DNA from: Desulfonatronum sp. SC1
Lineage (GTDB): Bacteria; Desulfobacterota; Desulfovibrionia; Desulfovibrionales; Desulfonatronaceae
DNA: 64,000 nt
Assembly (NCBI RefSeq): GCF_003046795.1
Contig: NZ_PZKN01000006.1
Coordinates: 89,578 to 153,577 of the forward strand
Reading direction: 5' to 3'
The position numbers were made by a program, and so were the translations under genes. Shown piece after piece: positions 48,104-58,302 of this stretch (the stretch's first letter is position 1; each line of letters begins with the position of its first letter). The notes below the pieces were generated by a model. It saw only the letters and a program-made list of their open reading frames with translations. It was not told where the DNA came from and did no database searches.

Positions 48104-50569
48104 ATGAAAACATACAGCTACAAAAAGGTTTTTCAGGTCGTGGTCGTCGCCATTCTGCTGCTTTCCGGAACGGTCGTGGGCTATTTCTGGATCAAACGCG
48201 AGCACCAGTATCAGCTCGAAACCCTGCAGCGCATCCACGAGGACCATGTCGCCCTGCGCAAGGCCGAAGTCCGGGCCATTGTCCGGCAACTGGTTGAAGA
48301 AATCGCCTTTCATCAGGCCGAAGTTGAGGATCGGCTGAAGCGGAATATTCTCGAAAAAGTCCGCGTGGCCATCGACATAGCCACGGCGATCCATGCCCGG
48401 GAAAGCGGGTCGCGTGACGAGGCCGAGGTCAAGCAACTGATCATCGACGCCTTGATGCAGCTGCGTTTTTTTAATGGCCGTGGCTACTATTGGATTCACG
48501 ACACGGATCATATTCTCGTGGCCCACCCTTATCGTGAAGGGTCCATTGGTAGGGATGACACCAATATCGTGGACAGCCAGGGGCAATTGCTGATCCAGAG
48601 TTTCGTTTCCGCGGCTCTGTCCAATTCGCGGGGCGGGTTTGTCGACTACTACTGGAGCAAACCCGAGATCGACGAGCGCTACCACCGGGAACTGGGTCGG
48701 AAAAAGATCGCCTATCTTCAGTTGTTCGAGCCGTACAACTGGGTGTTCGGCGTGGGAGAATACGTGGAGGATGTCGAAGCCCAAACCCAGGAGGCCATGA
48801 TCAGGCGCATTGCCGCCGTCCGCTTCGGCGAGGCGGGATACATCTTCAATCACGACCGGCACGGGGTATGCCTGAACCATGTCAACGAGGAGGTGGTCGG
48901 CCGGAACCGCTGGGAACTCCTGGACGCGTCCGGGATGAAACTGGTGCAGGAGTTGGATCGCGTCGGCCGGCAGCCCGGCGGCGGGTTCCTGGAATATGTG
49001 GCCACCATTGATCCGCGCACAGGCGAACCGGCCAAGAAGCTCAGCTTTGTCCGGTCCGTGGACGACTGGGGCTGGGTCATGGGAGCGGGCGTGTACATTG
49101 AGGATGTCGAAGCGCGGCTGGCCGAAGTTCAGGCGACCATGCACAAACGTCTGATCGTCAATATCCTCATCGCCGGAATCGCTCTCGGGGTTACGGCGAT
49201 GTTGGTGCTGTTGGTCAGCCAACGCATGGCCGCCTGGTTCTCCCGGGAACTGAATCTGATCGTCTCCCGGAGCGAGAGCGGGGAGGATGCGCCGGTGGAT
49301 CTGGACTCGCTGCGCATTGCCGAGTTGCGGGAGATCGGCGCGAAATCAAACATGGTTCTGGCCCAGAATACCAAGATCCAGGCCCAGTTGCTTCAGGCCC
49401 AGAAGATGGAGTCCGTGGGCATCCTGGCCGGGGGCGTGGCCCACGACTTCAACAATTTGCTCCATGTGATGCGCGGCAATATCGAGTTGCTGGCCAAGAA
49501 CCTATCCATTGATCCCCAGGGATCGGCCCGGTTGAAATCCGTCACCACGTCCCTGGACCGGGCGGCCAGGCTGGTCCAGCAACTTCTGTTGTTCAGCCGG
49601 AAGGTCGAATCCGGCAAGGAGCCGGTCGATCTGAACCAGGAAGTTCGCGAGGTGGCCCAGATGCTGGAGCGGACCATTCCCAAGATGATCGCCTTGGAAC
49701 TGCGCCTCGATCCGGCGGTTCGGACGATATCCGGCGACCCGGTGCAGGTGGAACAGGCCCTGCTCAACCTGGCCAACAATGCCGTGGACGCCATGGCCGG
49801 GGGCGGTCGGTTGCTCATCGAAACCAGCAATGTGGATCTGGATGTGCATTTCGTGAGCAGCCACCCCGGATCAACCGTGGGACGTCACGTGCTCCTGACC
49901 GTCACCGACACGGGATGCGGCATGGACGAGGCAACGCTTAAGCAGGCTTTCGACCCCTTTTTCACCACCAAGGAAGTGGGCCAGGGCACTGGCCTGGGGC
50001 TGGCCTCGGTCTACGGCATCGTCAAGAGCCATGGCGGCTACATTCACTGTTACAGCGAACCCGGCCAAGGCACGACGTTCCGGATTTACCTGCCAGCAGC
50101 CGATCCATTCGAGGCCGAACCGGACGAACTCCATCAACCCGAAGCCGCGATCAAGGCCAAGATGGACGGTGACAAAGACGTCAGAACCATCCTGGTGGTG
50201 GACGACGAGCCGACAATCCGGGAGCTGACCAAGGAGGCCCTGGAAGGCTTTGGTTACGTCGTGCTCCATGCGGCCAACGGAGAAGAAGCCCTTGATATCT
50301 ACCAGGAGCACGGCCAAGCCATCGGCCTGGTCCTGCTGGACCTGAACATGCCCGGCATGGGGGGGCACAAATGCCTTCAGGAATTGCTTCGCCTTGATCC
50401 GACTGTCCGGGTGCTCATCGCCAGCGGCTATTCGGCCAATGGCCAGGCCAGGGAAAGCCTGAACTCCGGAGCCGCGGGCTTCATCGGTAAGCCGTATCAG
50501 TTGAAGGAACTGGAGGCAGTGGTGCGGGAGGCGCTGGGGGAGGCTGAACCGCGCGCCCAACAACCCTAA
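48104..50569 (+). CDS. double-Cache hybrid sensor histidine kinase (Cache-HisKA-HATPase-REC)
   Basis: 821 residues from the ATG at 48104. TM1 is about 10-28. A periplasmic Cache_2-type double sensor (about 35-345) has GYYWIHDTDHILVAHPYREG and repeats GWVMGAGVYIEDVEAR-like ends. TM2 is about 350-372. HisKA has His447 (GGVAHDFNNLLH), followed by HATPase (DTGCGMDE, GTGLGLASVYGI). The C-terminal receiver has Asp746 (LVLLDLNMPGMGG). Such kinases often sense small organic acids. No output partner is adjacent other than the EAL-HDOD gene downstream. Confidence 0.92.
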   Translation: MKTYSYKKVFQVVVVAILLLSGTVVGYFWIKREHQYQLETLQRIHEDHVALRKAEVRAIVRQLVEEIAFHQAEVEDRLKRNILEKVRVAIDIATAIHARESGSRDEAEVKQLIIDALMQLRFFNGRGYYWIHDTDHILVAHPYREGSIGRDDTNIVDSQGQLLIQSFVSAALSNSRGGFVDYYWSKPEIDERYHRELGRKKIAYLQLFEPYNWVFGVGEYVEDVEAQTQEAMIRRIAAVRFGEAGYIFNHDRHGVCLNHVNEEVVGRNRWELLDASGMKLVQELDRVGRQPGGGFLEYVATIDPRTGEPAKKLSFVRSVDDWGWVMGAGVYIEDVEARLAEVQATMHKRLIVNILIAGIALGVTAMLVLLVSQRMAAWFSRELNLIVSRSESGEDAPVDLDSLRIAELREIGAKSNMVLAQNTKIQAQLLQAQKMESVGILAGGVAHDFNNLLHVMRGNIELLAKNLSIDPQGSARLKSVTTSLDRAARLVQQLLLFSRKVESGKEPVDLNQEVREVAQMLERTIPKMIALELRLDPAVRTISGDPVQVEQALLNLANNAVDAMAGGGRLLIETSNVDLDVHFVSSHPGSTVGRHVLLTVTDTGCGMDEATLKQAFDPFFTTKEVGQGTGLGLASVYGIVKSHGGYIHCYSEPGQGTTFRIYLPAADPFEAEPDELHQPEAAIKAKMDGDKDVRTILVVDDEPTIRELTKEALEGFGYVVLHAANGEEALDIYQEHGQAIGLVLLDLNMPGMGGHKCLQELLRLDPTVRVLIASGYSANGQARESLNSGAAGFIGKPYQLKELEAVVREALGEAEPRAQQP

Positions 50570-50596
50570 ACTGCCGGAGCAAGATTATTCCCGTTG

Positions 50597-50758
50597 GTGG
50601 ACGGTTTTAAAGCGAATTTACGTTTTCTGGATAATGATCCTCAGGTAAGGCAGAGATTTCTGGACGGCCATTTTCTAGAGACGAGTGTGTTGGCGGAGAA
50701 AATGGCGACGAACATGAAAAATGGAGTTGAAGATGCAGGCTGGCAATGCCCGGGGTGA
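50597..50758 (+). CDS. possible 53-residue protein overlapping the EAL-HDOD start
   Basis: A frame from the GTG at 50597 reads VDGFKANLRFLDNDPQVRQR and continues to a stop at 50758, 26 bases inside the next gene. The composition is protein-like and it fills an otherwise empty 160-base gap. There is no good ribosome site and no known family. It may be a relic. Confidence 0.25.
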   Translation: MDGFKANLRFLDNDPQVRQRFLDGHFLETSVLAEKMATNMKNGVEDAGWQCPG

Positions 50759-52019
50759 CTCGGCGGAGCTGAACGGGGGCAAGAGCGGATGCTCTGAGCC
50801 GATTTACGTGGCTCGGCAGCCGGTTTTTGATCGGGACATGGATATCTGGGGCTATGAATTGCTTTTCCGGCACAGCTCCCAAAGCACTTCGGCCCGGATC
50901 GACGATGAAAACGAGGCGACCTGCAAGGTGATCGCGGATGGATTTGGTCTGGTCGAGGATTTGCTTGCACCGGCTCAGAAGGTTCTGATCAATTATCCTG
51001 GGGAGATGTTGATTCAAGGCGCGCCACGAGCCTTGCCGTCCGGAGTGGCCATAGTGGAAATCCTGGAAACGGTTCAGCCGACTCCGGAGATTTTGGACAT
51101 CTGTGCCCAGCTCAAGGCCGAGGGCTATGTTCTGGCCCTGGACGATTTTGTCGGCCAGCCCGGTTACGAGGCCCTGTTGCAACTGGCGGACCTGGTCAAG
51201 GTGGACGTGCTCAATCTGGAATACGATCAAATCAAAGCCATTGTCGGCGGCCTGCGACGGATCGGCAACTGTCGTCTGCTGGCGGAGAAGGTCGAGGATC
51301 TGGCCATGTTCGACCAATGCCGAAAGCATGGTTTCGACCTTTTTCAAGGCTATTTTTTCAGTCGGCCGGAACTGGTCAGCGGCAAGAAGCTTTCGGCCAA
51401 CCAGATTTCCAAGCTGCAACTGCTCAAGGAACTGGGCGTATCGGATCTCGAACTTGGACGAGTCGCCATCATCATCCAGCAAGACGTGTCCCTGAGTTAC
51501 CGTTTGTTGCGGTACATCAATTCTCCCGGGGTCGGCTTGCCCAATAAAATCACGTCCATCAACCAGGCCGTGAATCTCCTGGGGCAGCGCAAGATCGTCA
51601 CTTGGCTGCGGGTTTTGATCATGGCCGAGATGAAGACCACGCCCCAATCCGGGGAGCTGCTTTTGCTTTCCATGCAACGCGCCAAATATCTGGAGACCTT
51701 GCGTGAAGCCGGAGCACCGGCCCGGCTCTCCGGCGAGGGCATGTTCCTCCTTGGTCTGTTTTCCTTTTTGGACGTTATTCTCGGTCAGCCCATGCCCGAT
51801 ATTCTGGCCAAGCTTTCCCTGGAACCTCGCCTGGAGGCCGCCTTGCTGGGACGGGATGATGAGTTGGGAGTCTGGCTGGATCTGGCCGCGGCCTGTGAAC
51901 GGGGTGAATGGGACACGGCCGAGGCCTTATTGAGCGACCTGAACCTGACATCCGAGCACTCGGCCAGGGTCCTCAACGAGTCCGCTTTATGGGCCAAGCA
52001 GTTCCTGGATGCGTCCTGA
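50733..52019 (+). CDS. EAL-HDOD signalling protein (YuxH/CdgJ type)
   Basis: It starts at the ATG at 50733, with GGAG 6 bases upstream, and has 428 residues. The EAL-like half (about 25-230) has YELLFRHS in place of EAL, plus VLALDDFVGQPG and LVKVDVL; the fold is kept, but this family is usually catalytically silent. The HDOD half (about 225-425) has VSLSYRLLRYINSPGVGLP. Such proteins act as c-di-GMP or protein-binding adaptors in motility control. It ends 2 bases before the next kinase, which is probably co-transcribed. Confidence 0.9.
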   Translation: MQAGNARGDSAELNGGKSGCSEPIYVARQPVFDRDMDIWGYELLFRHSSQSTSARIDDENEATCKVIADGFGLVEDLLAPAQKVLINYPGEMLIQGAPRALPSGVAIVEILETVQPTPEILDICAQLKAEGYVLALDDFVGQPGYEALLQLADLVKVDVLNLEYDQIKAIVGGLRRIGNCRLLAEKVEDLAMFDQCRKHGFDLFQGYFFSRPELVSGKKLSANQISKLQLLKELGVSDLELGRVAIIIQQDVSLSYRLLRYINSPGVGLPNKITSINQAVNLLGQRKIVTWLRVLIMAEMKTTPQSGELLLLSMQRAKYLETLREAGAPARLSGEGMFLLGLFSFLDVILGQPMPDILAKLSLEPRLEAALLGRDDELGVWLDLAAACERGEWDTAEALLSDLNLTSEHSARVLNESALWAKQFLDAS

Positions 52020-52021
52020 TC

Positions 52022-53971
52022 ATGCCCAATTCCGCTTCGATTCGCTCCAGAACCGGCGCCACGCCCGAAACAGCTTTCGGCGTCGACGACCCGGATTTCT
52101 TCGATCACGCTCCCATTGGCATCTTCACGTCCACGCCCGAGGGGAGGTTTCTTTCGGTCAACCCCGTCCTGGCAAGAATGTACGGCTATGAAACCCCTGG
52201 TGAACTCCTGGAGTCCATTCGGGACATCGCGGCGCAGGCGTACGTCGATCCCGCGGAGAGAGAGGAATTCAAGAGGGTGCTGGAAAAATACGGTCAGGTT
52301 TTCAATTATGAAAGCAGACGATTACACCGGGACGGTACGATTATCTGGGTGTCCGTGAACGCGAGGGGCGTGCGTGACGAAACAGGAGGTATCGCCCTTT
52401 ACCAGGGATTTACCACGGATATTACCAAGATCAAGCTGGATCACCAAAAATTGTGGGAAAGCGAGAACAGAAACAAGGCCCTGCTCAACGCCCTGCCCGA
52501 CTTGATGTTTCTGTTAAACCGGGAGGGAGTGTTTTTGGATTATCACGCGCCGGGCGGAGGTCTGCTGATGGAGCCTGATTTGTTTCTGGGGCGCTACGTG
52601 ATGGATGTCCTCGAGCCGGATATCGGCGAACTGACCCTTCGGCACATCGACCAGGTCGCAAAGGACGGAGCATGCGTTTCCTACGGCTACGAAGCGGAGA
52701 TCGAGGGTGAAACCAGGTATTTCGAGAGTCGACTGACGGCCTGCGGGCTCAATTTTCTAGCCATTGTCCGGGACGTCACGGTCCTCAGAAGATCACGGGA
52801 AGCTCTCGGGGAGCAAACGCGATTGCTGGAGAAAATCACCGACAACATGCTTGAAATCGTGGCGATCACGGATTTGGAAGGGAAGGTACGGTTTTTGAGC
52901 AAATCCAACAGGCTTTTGGGGTATGCCCTCGACTCCCAGGTTGGCAGGAACATCATGGACCTCGTGCATCCCGAGGACAAGCCGTGGGTCATGGCTGCTT
53001 TCGAGGATTTTCTGGCCGTCAAGGACGGTACGCGTATGGTGGAGTTGAGATATCAGCGGGCTGACGGAAGCTATATCTGGCTGGAGACAGTGGGCAGCTT
53101 TATTTTTGACTCTCAGGGCAATCCCAGGGAAATACTCTTCAGCTCCCGGGACATCACCGAGAAAAAGCAACTGGAAATCATCAGAAAAGAACAGCAGGAG
53201 CAACTGATTCAGGCCTCCAAGATGACCGCCCTGGGTACGCTTGTGGCCGGGGTGGCTCACGAGATCAACAACCCCAACAACCTGATCATGCTCAACACGC
53301 CCATTCTGGAGCGATCCTGGAAGGACGCGTCACCCATTCTGGACGAGTATTGGCGCAAGAACCCGGACCTGAAGCTGGCCGGGATTCCCTTTGGCGAGAT
53401 GTGTCCGCATGTCCTGGATCTCTTTGCCGGGATCAGTGAAGGAAGCAGACGCATAGCCAAGATCATCACCGAATTGAAGGATTTCGCCCGGCAGTCGCCC
53501 CTGAATATGGCCGACCAGGTGGACATCAACGAGGTGGTCGGGTCGGCCCTGGTTTTGATCCGGAAGACCATCTCCGGGTACACGGACGACTTCAACGTGA
53601 TACTCGCGTCGCGCATACCGCTGATTCAGGGGGACCATCAAAAGCTGGAGCAGGTCGTGGTCAACCTGTTGGTCAACGCCTGCCAATCCCTGGTCGACAA
53701 AAAACAGGCCGTTACCCTGGAAACGTTTCATGCCCCGGACCGCCAGGCCGTGGCCGTGCGGATCACGGACCAGGGCGAGGGGATCCGTCCCGAGGACATG
53801 AGCCGCATCATTGATCCGTTTTACAGTACGCGGCACAAGATCGGGGGCACCGGCCTGGGGCTGTCCATCAGCTCCGCGATTGTTCAGGACCATGGAGGCG
53901 CCCTGCACTTTGATTCCCAGCCCGGACAAGGGACCACGGTAACCGTGTACTTGGGCAAGATCGTGAAGTGA
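52022..53971 (+). CDS. soluble PAS-PAS-PAS sensor histidine kinase
   Basis: 649 residues from the ATG at 52022, two bases after the EAL-HDOD stop. No membrane helix is seen. Three PAS domains occur at about 22-145, 150-265 and 270-390 (each ending in an ITD/ITEKK-type linker). HisKA has His413 in GVAHEINNPNN, and the ATPase domain has DQGEGIRPED and GGTGLGLSISSAIV. There is no receiver domain, so the phosphate acceptor is separate. It is likely part of a unit with the EAL-HDOD protein. Confidence 0.9.
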   Translation: MPNSASIRSRTGATPETAFGVDDPDFFDHAPIGIFTSTPEGRFLSVNPVLARMYGYETPGELLESIRDIAAQAYVDPAEREEFKRVLEKYGQVFNYESRRLHRDGTIIWVSVNARGVRDETGGIALYQGFTTDITKIKLDHQKLWESENRNKALLNALPDLMFLLNREGVFLDYHAPGGGLLMEPDLFLGRYVMDVLEPDIGELTLRHIDQVAKDGACVSYGYEAEIEGETRYFESRLTACGLNFLAIVRDVTVLRRSREALGEQTRLLEKITDNMLEIVAITDLEGKVRFLSKSNRLLGYALDSQVGRNIMDLVHPEDKPWVMAAFEDFLAVKDGTRMVELRYQRADGSYIWLETVGSFIFDSQGNPREILFSSRDITEKKQLEIIRKEQQEQLIQASKMTALGTLVAGVAHEINNPNNLIMLNTPILERSWKDASPILDEYWRKNPDLKLAGIPFGEMCPHVLDLFAGISEGSRRIAKIITELKDFARQSPLNMADQVDINEVVGSALVLIRKTISGYTDDFNVILASRIPLIQGDHQKLEQVVVNLLVNACQSLVDKKQAVTLETFHAPDRQAVAVRITDQGEGIRPEDMSRIIDPFYSTRHKIGGTGLGLSISSAIVQDHGGALHFDSQPGQGTTVTVYLGKIVK

Positions 53972-54118
53972 TGCGGTATCCGGTCATGCTTCGCTGCTCA
54001 GATCGCGACATGGATTCAATCCGATCATAAAAGTCGGCATTGTTTTTCTGGATTTTTGGTTGTTCTTCCATTACGAGCCCGAGAAGAAATAACCAATCGA
54101 AAAACGAAGGAGAGCGAG

Positions 54119-56155
54119 ATGAAGAACCTAGCCATCGGAGTGAAGCTGATCAGCGGCTTTCTTGCCTTGCTTGTACTTGTTTGCGGGGGGCTGGGGTTTA
54201 TCGCCTATGACCGCGCCTCCCGTGCCGTGGTGGGGCAGGTAGAGGAAATCATTCCGCTGATGGCCGAGGACGGGGCCGTACTCGTCAGGAGCCGACTGGA
54301 TTATCATATGTTGGCTCTGGAAGGGGTTGCGAACCGAAGATTCATCCAGTCCATGGACTGGCCCCAGCAGCGTCAAGCCATGGAAGAAGATACGGAGAGG
54401 CTGAACTATCTGGGCATGGGGATCATCTTTCCCAACGGCCAAGCCCGCTATCCGGACGGAACCACGGCGGAATTGGGGGACAGAGCCTATTTTCAACAGG
54501 CCATGGCAGGAAACACGGTTTTTTCCAACGTGATCATCAGCCGGGTGACCAATCAGCCGGTGTTGATCCTGGCCACGCCTATCAGAGGAGAACGGGGCCA
54601 GGTCCAGGCCGTGCTCATCGCCCGTTTGGACGCCACGCTGCTCAGCGAAATCACGGACGATATCGGATACGGGGCCGCGGGGTACTCCTACATCATCGAC
54701 GAGAAGGGAGCCTTGATCGCCCACGGCAACCGGCAGTTCGTGCTGGATCAACGCAACTTCATCGAAGAGGCGAAAACAGATTCTCAGTTCACTCAGTTGG
54801 CGGCCATGTTTCAGCGCATGGTCAAGGGCGAGTCCGGCTTTGACGCGTACCCGTTCATGGGGACGAACCGCTATTTCGGATTCGCGCCCATCCCCGGCAC
54901 GGGATGGTCCATTGCCGTGGGGGCCATGCAGGATGACGTGTTGGCCTCGGTGTATCAGTTGCGCTGGACCGTGGCCATCGCCTCCCTGATTTTCTTTGGT
55001 CTGGGCATCGTCATCGCCCTGGTGGTCAGTCGCGCCATCACCGGACCGGTGAACCGTCTGATGACCTACGCCGACGCCGTGGCCAAGGGCGACTTGCGGG
55101 CTCAGTCCGGTATTGACCAGAAAGATGAGATCGGGCGCTTGAACCTGAGCATTCAAACCATGGTGCAGTCCCTGATCGAGAAGATGGAGGAGGCTGAGAA
55201 CCAGTCCGAGCTGGCCCGCCAGGAAACCGAAAAGGCTCAGGTCGCCACCCGTGAGGCCGAGGAAGCCCGGGCCCAGGCCGAGACGGCCAAGCGCGACGGG
55301 ATGCTTGAGGCCGCGGCCAATATTGAAGGCGTGGTGGAGCGGATGACTTCCGCCTCCGAGGAACTGTCGGCTCAGGTGGAACAGGCCAGCCGGGGCGCGG
55401 AGGAGCAAAAGAACCGGACCGGCGAGACGGCCACGGCCATGGAGGAAATGAACGCCACGGTCCTGGAAGTGGCCAAGAACGCTTCCCAGGCCGCCGAGGC
55501 CTCGGACCTGTCCCGAACCAAGGCCGTGGACGGGGCCAAGGTGGTCAGCGCCTCGGTGGAGGCCATCAACACGGTGCAGACAAAGGCTCAGGAAATGAAG
55601 AGCAATCTGGACCAACTCGGACGTCAGGCCGAGCAGATCGGGCGGATCATGAACGTGATCGAGGACATCGCGGACCAGACCAACTTGCTGGCTCTGAACG
55701 CGGCTATTGAGGCGGCCCGGGCCGGAGACGCGGGGCGCGGGTTCGCCGTGGTGGCCGACGAGGTGCGCAAGCTGGCTGAGAAGACCATGAACGCCACCAA
55801 GGAGGTGGGCGAGGCCATCTCCGCCATTCAGCAAGGCACCCAGGCCAACATTCGAGGCATGGACCAATCCGTGGCCGCCATTGAGGACGCCACCAGGCTG
55901 GCCAACCAGTCCGGGGACGCGCTGCGCGAAATCCTGGCCCTGGCCGAACAGGCCGCGGACCAGGTCCGTTCCATCGCCACGGCCGCGGAACAGCAGTCCG
56001 CCACCAGCGAGGAGATCAACCGCGGGGTGGAGGACATCAACCGGATCTCCTCGGAAACCAGCGAGGTCATGGATCAGTCCGCCCAGGCCATCTCCGAACT
56101 GGCCAGGCAGGCCGCGGAGCTGCAGGAGGTGGTGCAGCGGATGAAGCAAGGCTGA
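54119..56155 (+). CDS. methyl-accepting chemotaxis protein with dCache sensor
   Basis: 678 residues; the ATG at 54119 has AAGGAG 7 bases upstream. TM1 is about 8-28. A periplasmic dCache_1-type domain (about 35-285) has [20 protein letters not shown] and [19 protein letters not shown]2 is about 292-312, then HAMP ([19 protein letters not shown]) and a long coiled coil with tip [20 protein letters not shown]. It ends [12 protein letters not shown] without a CheR pentapeptide. A 13-bp hairpin follows. Confidence 0.94.
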   Translation: MKNLAIGVKLISGFLALLVLVCGGLGFIAYDRASRAVVGQVEEIIPLMAEDGAVLVRSRLDYHMLALEGVANRRFIQSMDWPQQRQAMEEDTERLNYLGMGIIFPNGQARYPDGTTAELGDRAYFQQAMAGNTVFSNVIISRVTNQPVLILATPIRGERGQVQAVLIARLDATLLSEITDDIGYGAAGYSYIIDEKGALIAHGNRQFVLDQRNFIEEAKTDSQFTQLAAMFQRMVKGESGFDAYPFMGTNRYFGFAPIPGTGWSIAVGAMQDDVLASVYQLRWTVAIASLIFFGLGIVIALVVSRAITGPVNRLMTYADAVAKGDLRAQSGIDQKDEIGRLNLSIQTMVQSLIEKMEEAENQSELARQETEKAQVATREAEEARAQAETAKRDGMLEAAANIEGVVERMTSASEELSAQVEQASRGAEEQKNRTGETATAMEEMNATVLEVAKNASQAAEASDLSRTKAVDGAKVVSASVEAINTVQTKAQEMKSNLDQLGRQAEQIGRIMNVIEDIADQTNLLALNAAIEAARAGDAGRGFAVVADEVRKLAEKTMNATKEVGEAISAIQQGTQANIRGMDQSVAAIEDATRLANQSGDALREILALAEQAADQVRSIATAAEQQSATSEEINRGVEDINRISSETSEVMDQSAQAISELARQAAELQEVVQRMKQG

Positions 56156-56199
56156 GCCGGGTTGGACGAAAGAGACGAACGCCCGGAACGGCTACCGCG

Positions 56200-56241
56200 C
56201 CGCGCGACCCGGTCTGGCATATGCCAAGCCGGGTCGCGCGG
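56200..56241. terminator. two-step hairpin after the chemoreceptor gene
   Basis: CCGCGCGACCCGG (56200-56212) and CCGGGTCGCGCGG (56229-56241) form a perfect 13-pair stem. The loop itself contains the palindrome TGGCATATGCCA (56214-56225). TTCTT follows, so the U-tract is weak. Confidence 0.65.
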
Positions 56242-56414
56242 TTCTTGAAGGTGTCGGCCTGGATCGAGGAAAAACAGGGGGTGCGGACCCGTTTTTTCAT
56301 GTCGTCTTCGAAGCAGCCATACTCGCGAAGGTCGGTCCCAGGTCTTTTATCCGGCTCTGCCTGGCGTAGTTACAGAGATTATTTGAAAAGCATCCTGAAC
56401 CAATGAGAACCAAT

Positions 56415-58292
56415 ATGTCCATCGACACGGATACCGCATCGCACCGTATCCTGGTAATCGACGACAATGCCTCGATTCATGAGGATTTCCGCAAAATTCT
56501 TCACCATGTCTACTCGGCGAGAGATGAGTTCCTGCGGATGGAGGCCGAGCTTTTTGGCAGGGGCGACGAGCCCGCGCCCGTCGGCTTTGAAGTGGATTTC
56601 GCCTCCCAGGGCCAGGAGGGGCTGGAAAAGGTCCTGCGAGCCGAGGCCGATGGTCGGCCCTACGCCTTGGCTTTCGTGGACGGCCGTATGCCTCCCGGCT
56701 GGGACGGGATCGAGACCATCAGTCGGCTCTGGGAAGTCAGCCCGGAACTGCAAGTGGTCTTCTGTACGGCCTACGCGGACTATTCCTGGCGGGACATCCA
56801 GCAAAGCCTGGGGGTGACCGACAGCCTGGTAATTCTTAAGAAGCCCTTTGAAAACCTGGAAGTGCTTCAACTGGCCCATGCCCTGGCCCGGAAATGGGAG
56901 TTGAATCGGGAGGTCCAGGGCCGTCTTCGCCAGCTGGCCTTTAACGACACTTTGACAGGCCTGGCCAACCGCGTCCAGTTCATGGATCGGCTCGGCCAAG
57001 CCCTGGGCGCGGCCTTGCGCCATGGCCACCAAGCCGCTTTGTTGTTTATTGATCTGGATCATTTCAAGCGGGTCAACGACTCTCTGGGGCACGGCGTGGG
57101 CGACGAGTTGCTTCAGGCCGTGGCTGAGCGCCTGCGAAATTGCCTGCGGGACACGGACAGCCTTGGGCGACCGTCTCTTTCAGGGCTTGCGGCCCGCCTG
57201 GGCGGCGATGAGTTCACGGCCATTCTTCCCGAAATCCAGAAGGCCGAGTCAGCTGCCAGAGTGGCTCGGCGTATCACGGAGCAACTCTCCCAGCCCATTG
57301 ATCTGGGCCTCCATCGCGTCCAGGTTACGGCCAGTATCGGAATCGCCATGATACCCCAGGATGGAGACTCCGTTGAAACCTTGCTCAAAAACGCTGATTT
57401 GGCCATGTACGCCGCCAAGCGTGCGGGTTCGAACACGTATAGTTTTTTTCAGGAATCAATGACCGAAGCGGCTCATAAGCGCTTTACCCTCGAGAACCTG
57501 CTGCGCCAAGCCATTTTCCGCAACGAACTCTCTCTTCATTACCAACCCCAGTTCGATCTGAGCACCGGTCGGGTTTCCGGCATGGAGGCCCTGTTGCGCT
57601 GGGACAGCCAGGAGTTGGGAAGCGTTTCACCAAGAGAGTTCATTCCCGTGGCGGAGGATTTCGGCCTGATCATCCCCATTGGGGAATGGGTCCTGCGCTC
57701 GGCCTGTGAACAAACCGCGGCATGGATCGCCCAAGGAGTGGATATCCCCCGGATTGCCGTCAACGTTTCCATGCATCAACTCGACCATGCTCGTTTTTCG
57801 GACATGGTCCAAGACATTCTGGCCCGAACCGGCCTGAAGCCGTCACGCTTGGAAATTGAAGTCACCGAAAGTCTGCTGGCCGTGAAACCCGAGAGAGTAC
57901 TGAGAGTTTTGCGGGACTTGCGAGAAGTGGGGGTGCAGGTGGCCATCGACGATTTTGGTACCGGGTATGCCAGTTTGAGCCGACTCAAGGAATTGCCCGT
58001 GGACTGCCTCAAGCTCGATGGCTCGTTCATCGTTGATCTCAACGGCGGCAAACCGGACCAGGCCCTAATGGATGCAATGATAGCCATGGCCGCCGGACTG
58101 AAGCTTAGGGTGATCGCCGAGTGCGTGGAAACGACCCGTCAGTCGCTCTTTTTACGGGACAGGAAATGCCCTGAAGTCCAGGGTTTTCATTTCGGTCCAC
58201 CCATGCCCCGGGAGCAAGCCGAGGCGTTTTTGAAGGGGCAAATCGTATCTGCCGGACTCGGGCCTCCAAACCCGGACATGGCGCATGGGTGA
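56415..58292 (+). CDS. response regulator with GGDEF and EAL domains (copy 1)
   Basis: 625 residues from the ATG at 56415, chosen because MSIDTDTASHRILVIDD aligns with the second copy; an ATG at 56403 is also in frame. REC has a long insertion after helix 1, with acceptor Asp in LAFVDGRMPPGWDG and Lys in VILKKPF. GGDEF is intact (LGGDEF, with an upstream FIDLDHFKRVND). EAL is intact (MEALLRWD, VTESLL, IDDFGTGYASL, though AECVE replaces EGVE). It can in principle both make and break c-di-GMP. The paralogue follows with an 11-base gap. Confidence 0.93.
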   Translation: MSIDTDTASHRILVIDDNASIHEDFRKILHHVYSARDEFLRMEAELFGRGDEPAPVGFEVDFASQGQEGLEKVLRAEADGRPYALAFVDGRMPPGWDGIETISRLWEVSPELQVVFCTAYADYSWRDIQQSLGVTDSLVILKKPFENLEVLQLAHALARKWELNREVQGRLRQLAFNDTLTGLANRVQFMDRLGQALGAALRHGHQAALLFIDLDHFKRVNDSLGHGVGDELLQAVAERLRNCLRDTDSLGRPSLSGLAARLGGDEFTAILPEIQKAESAARVARRITEQLSQPIDLGLHRVQVTASIGIAMIPQDGDSVETLLKNADLAMYAAKRAGSNTYSFFQESMTEAAHKRFTLENLLRQAIFRNELSLHYQPQFDLSTGRVSGMEALLRWDSQELGSVSPREFIPVAEDFGLIIPIGEWVLRSACEQTAAWIAQGVDIPRIAVNVSMHQLDHARFSDMVQDILARTGLKPSRLEIEVTESLLAVKPERVLRVLRDLREVGVQVAIDDFGTGYASLSRLKELPVDCLKLDGSFIVDLNGGKPDQALMDAMIAMAAGLKLRVIAECVETTRQSLFLRDRKCPEVQGFHFGPPMPREQAEAFLKGQIVSAGLGPPNPDMAHG

Positions 58293-58302
58293 GGAGGAGT
58301 GC

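Noticed and set aside
54128..56149. Long minus-strand frame opposite the chemoreceptor
   Set aside because: Low-complexity Leu/His/Gly shadow; the plus strand encodes a complete receptor.
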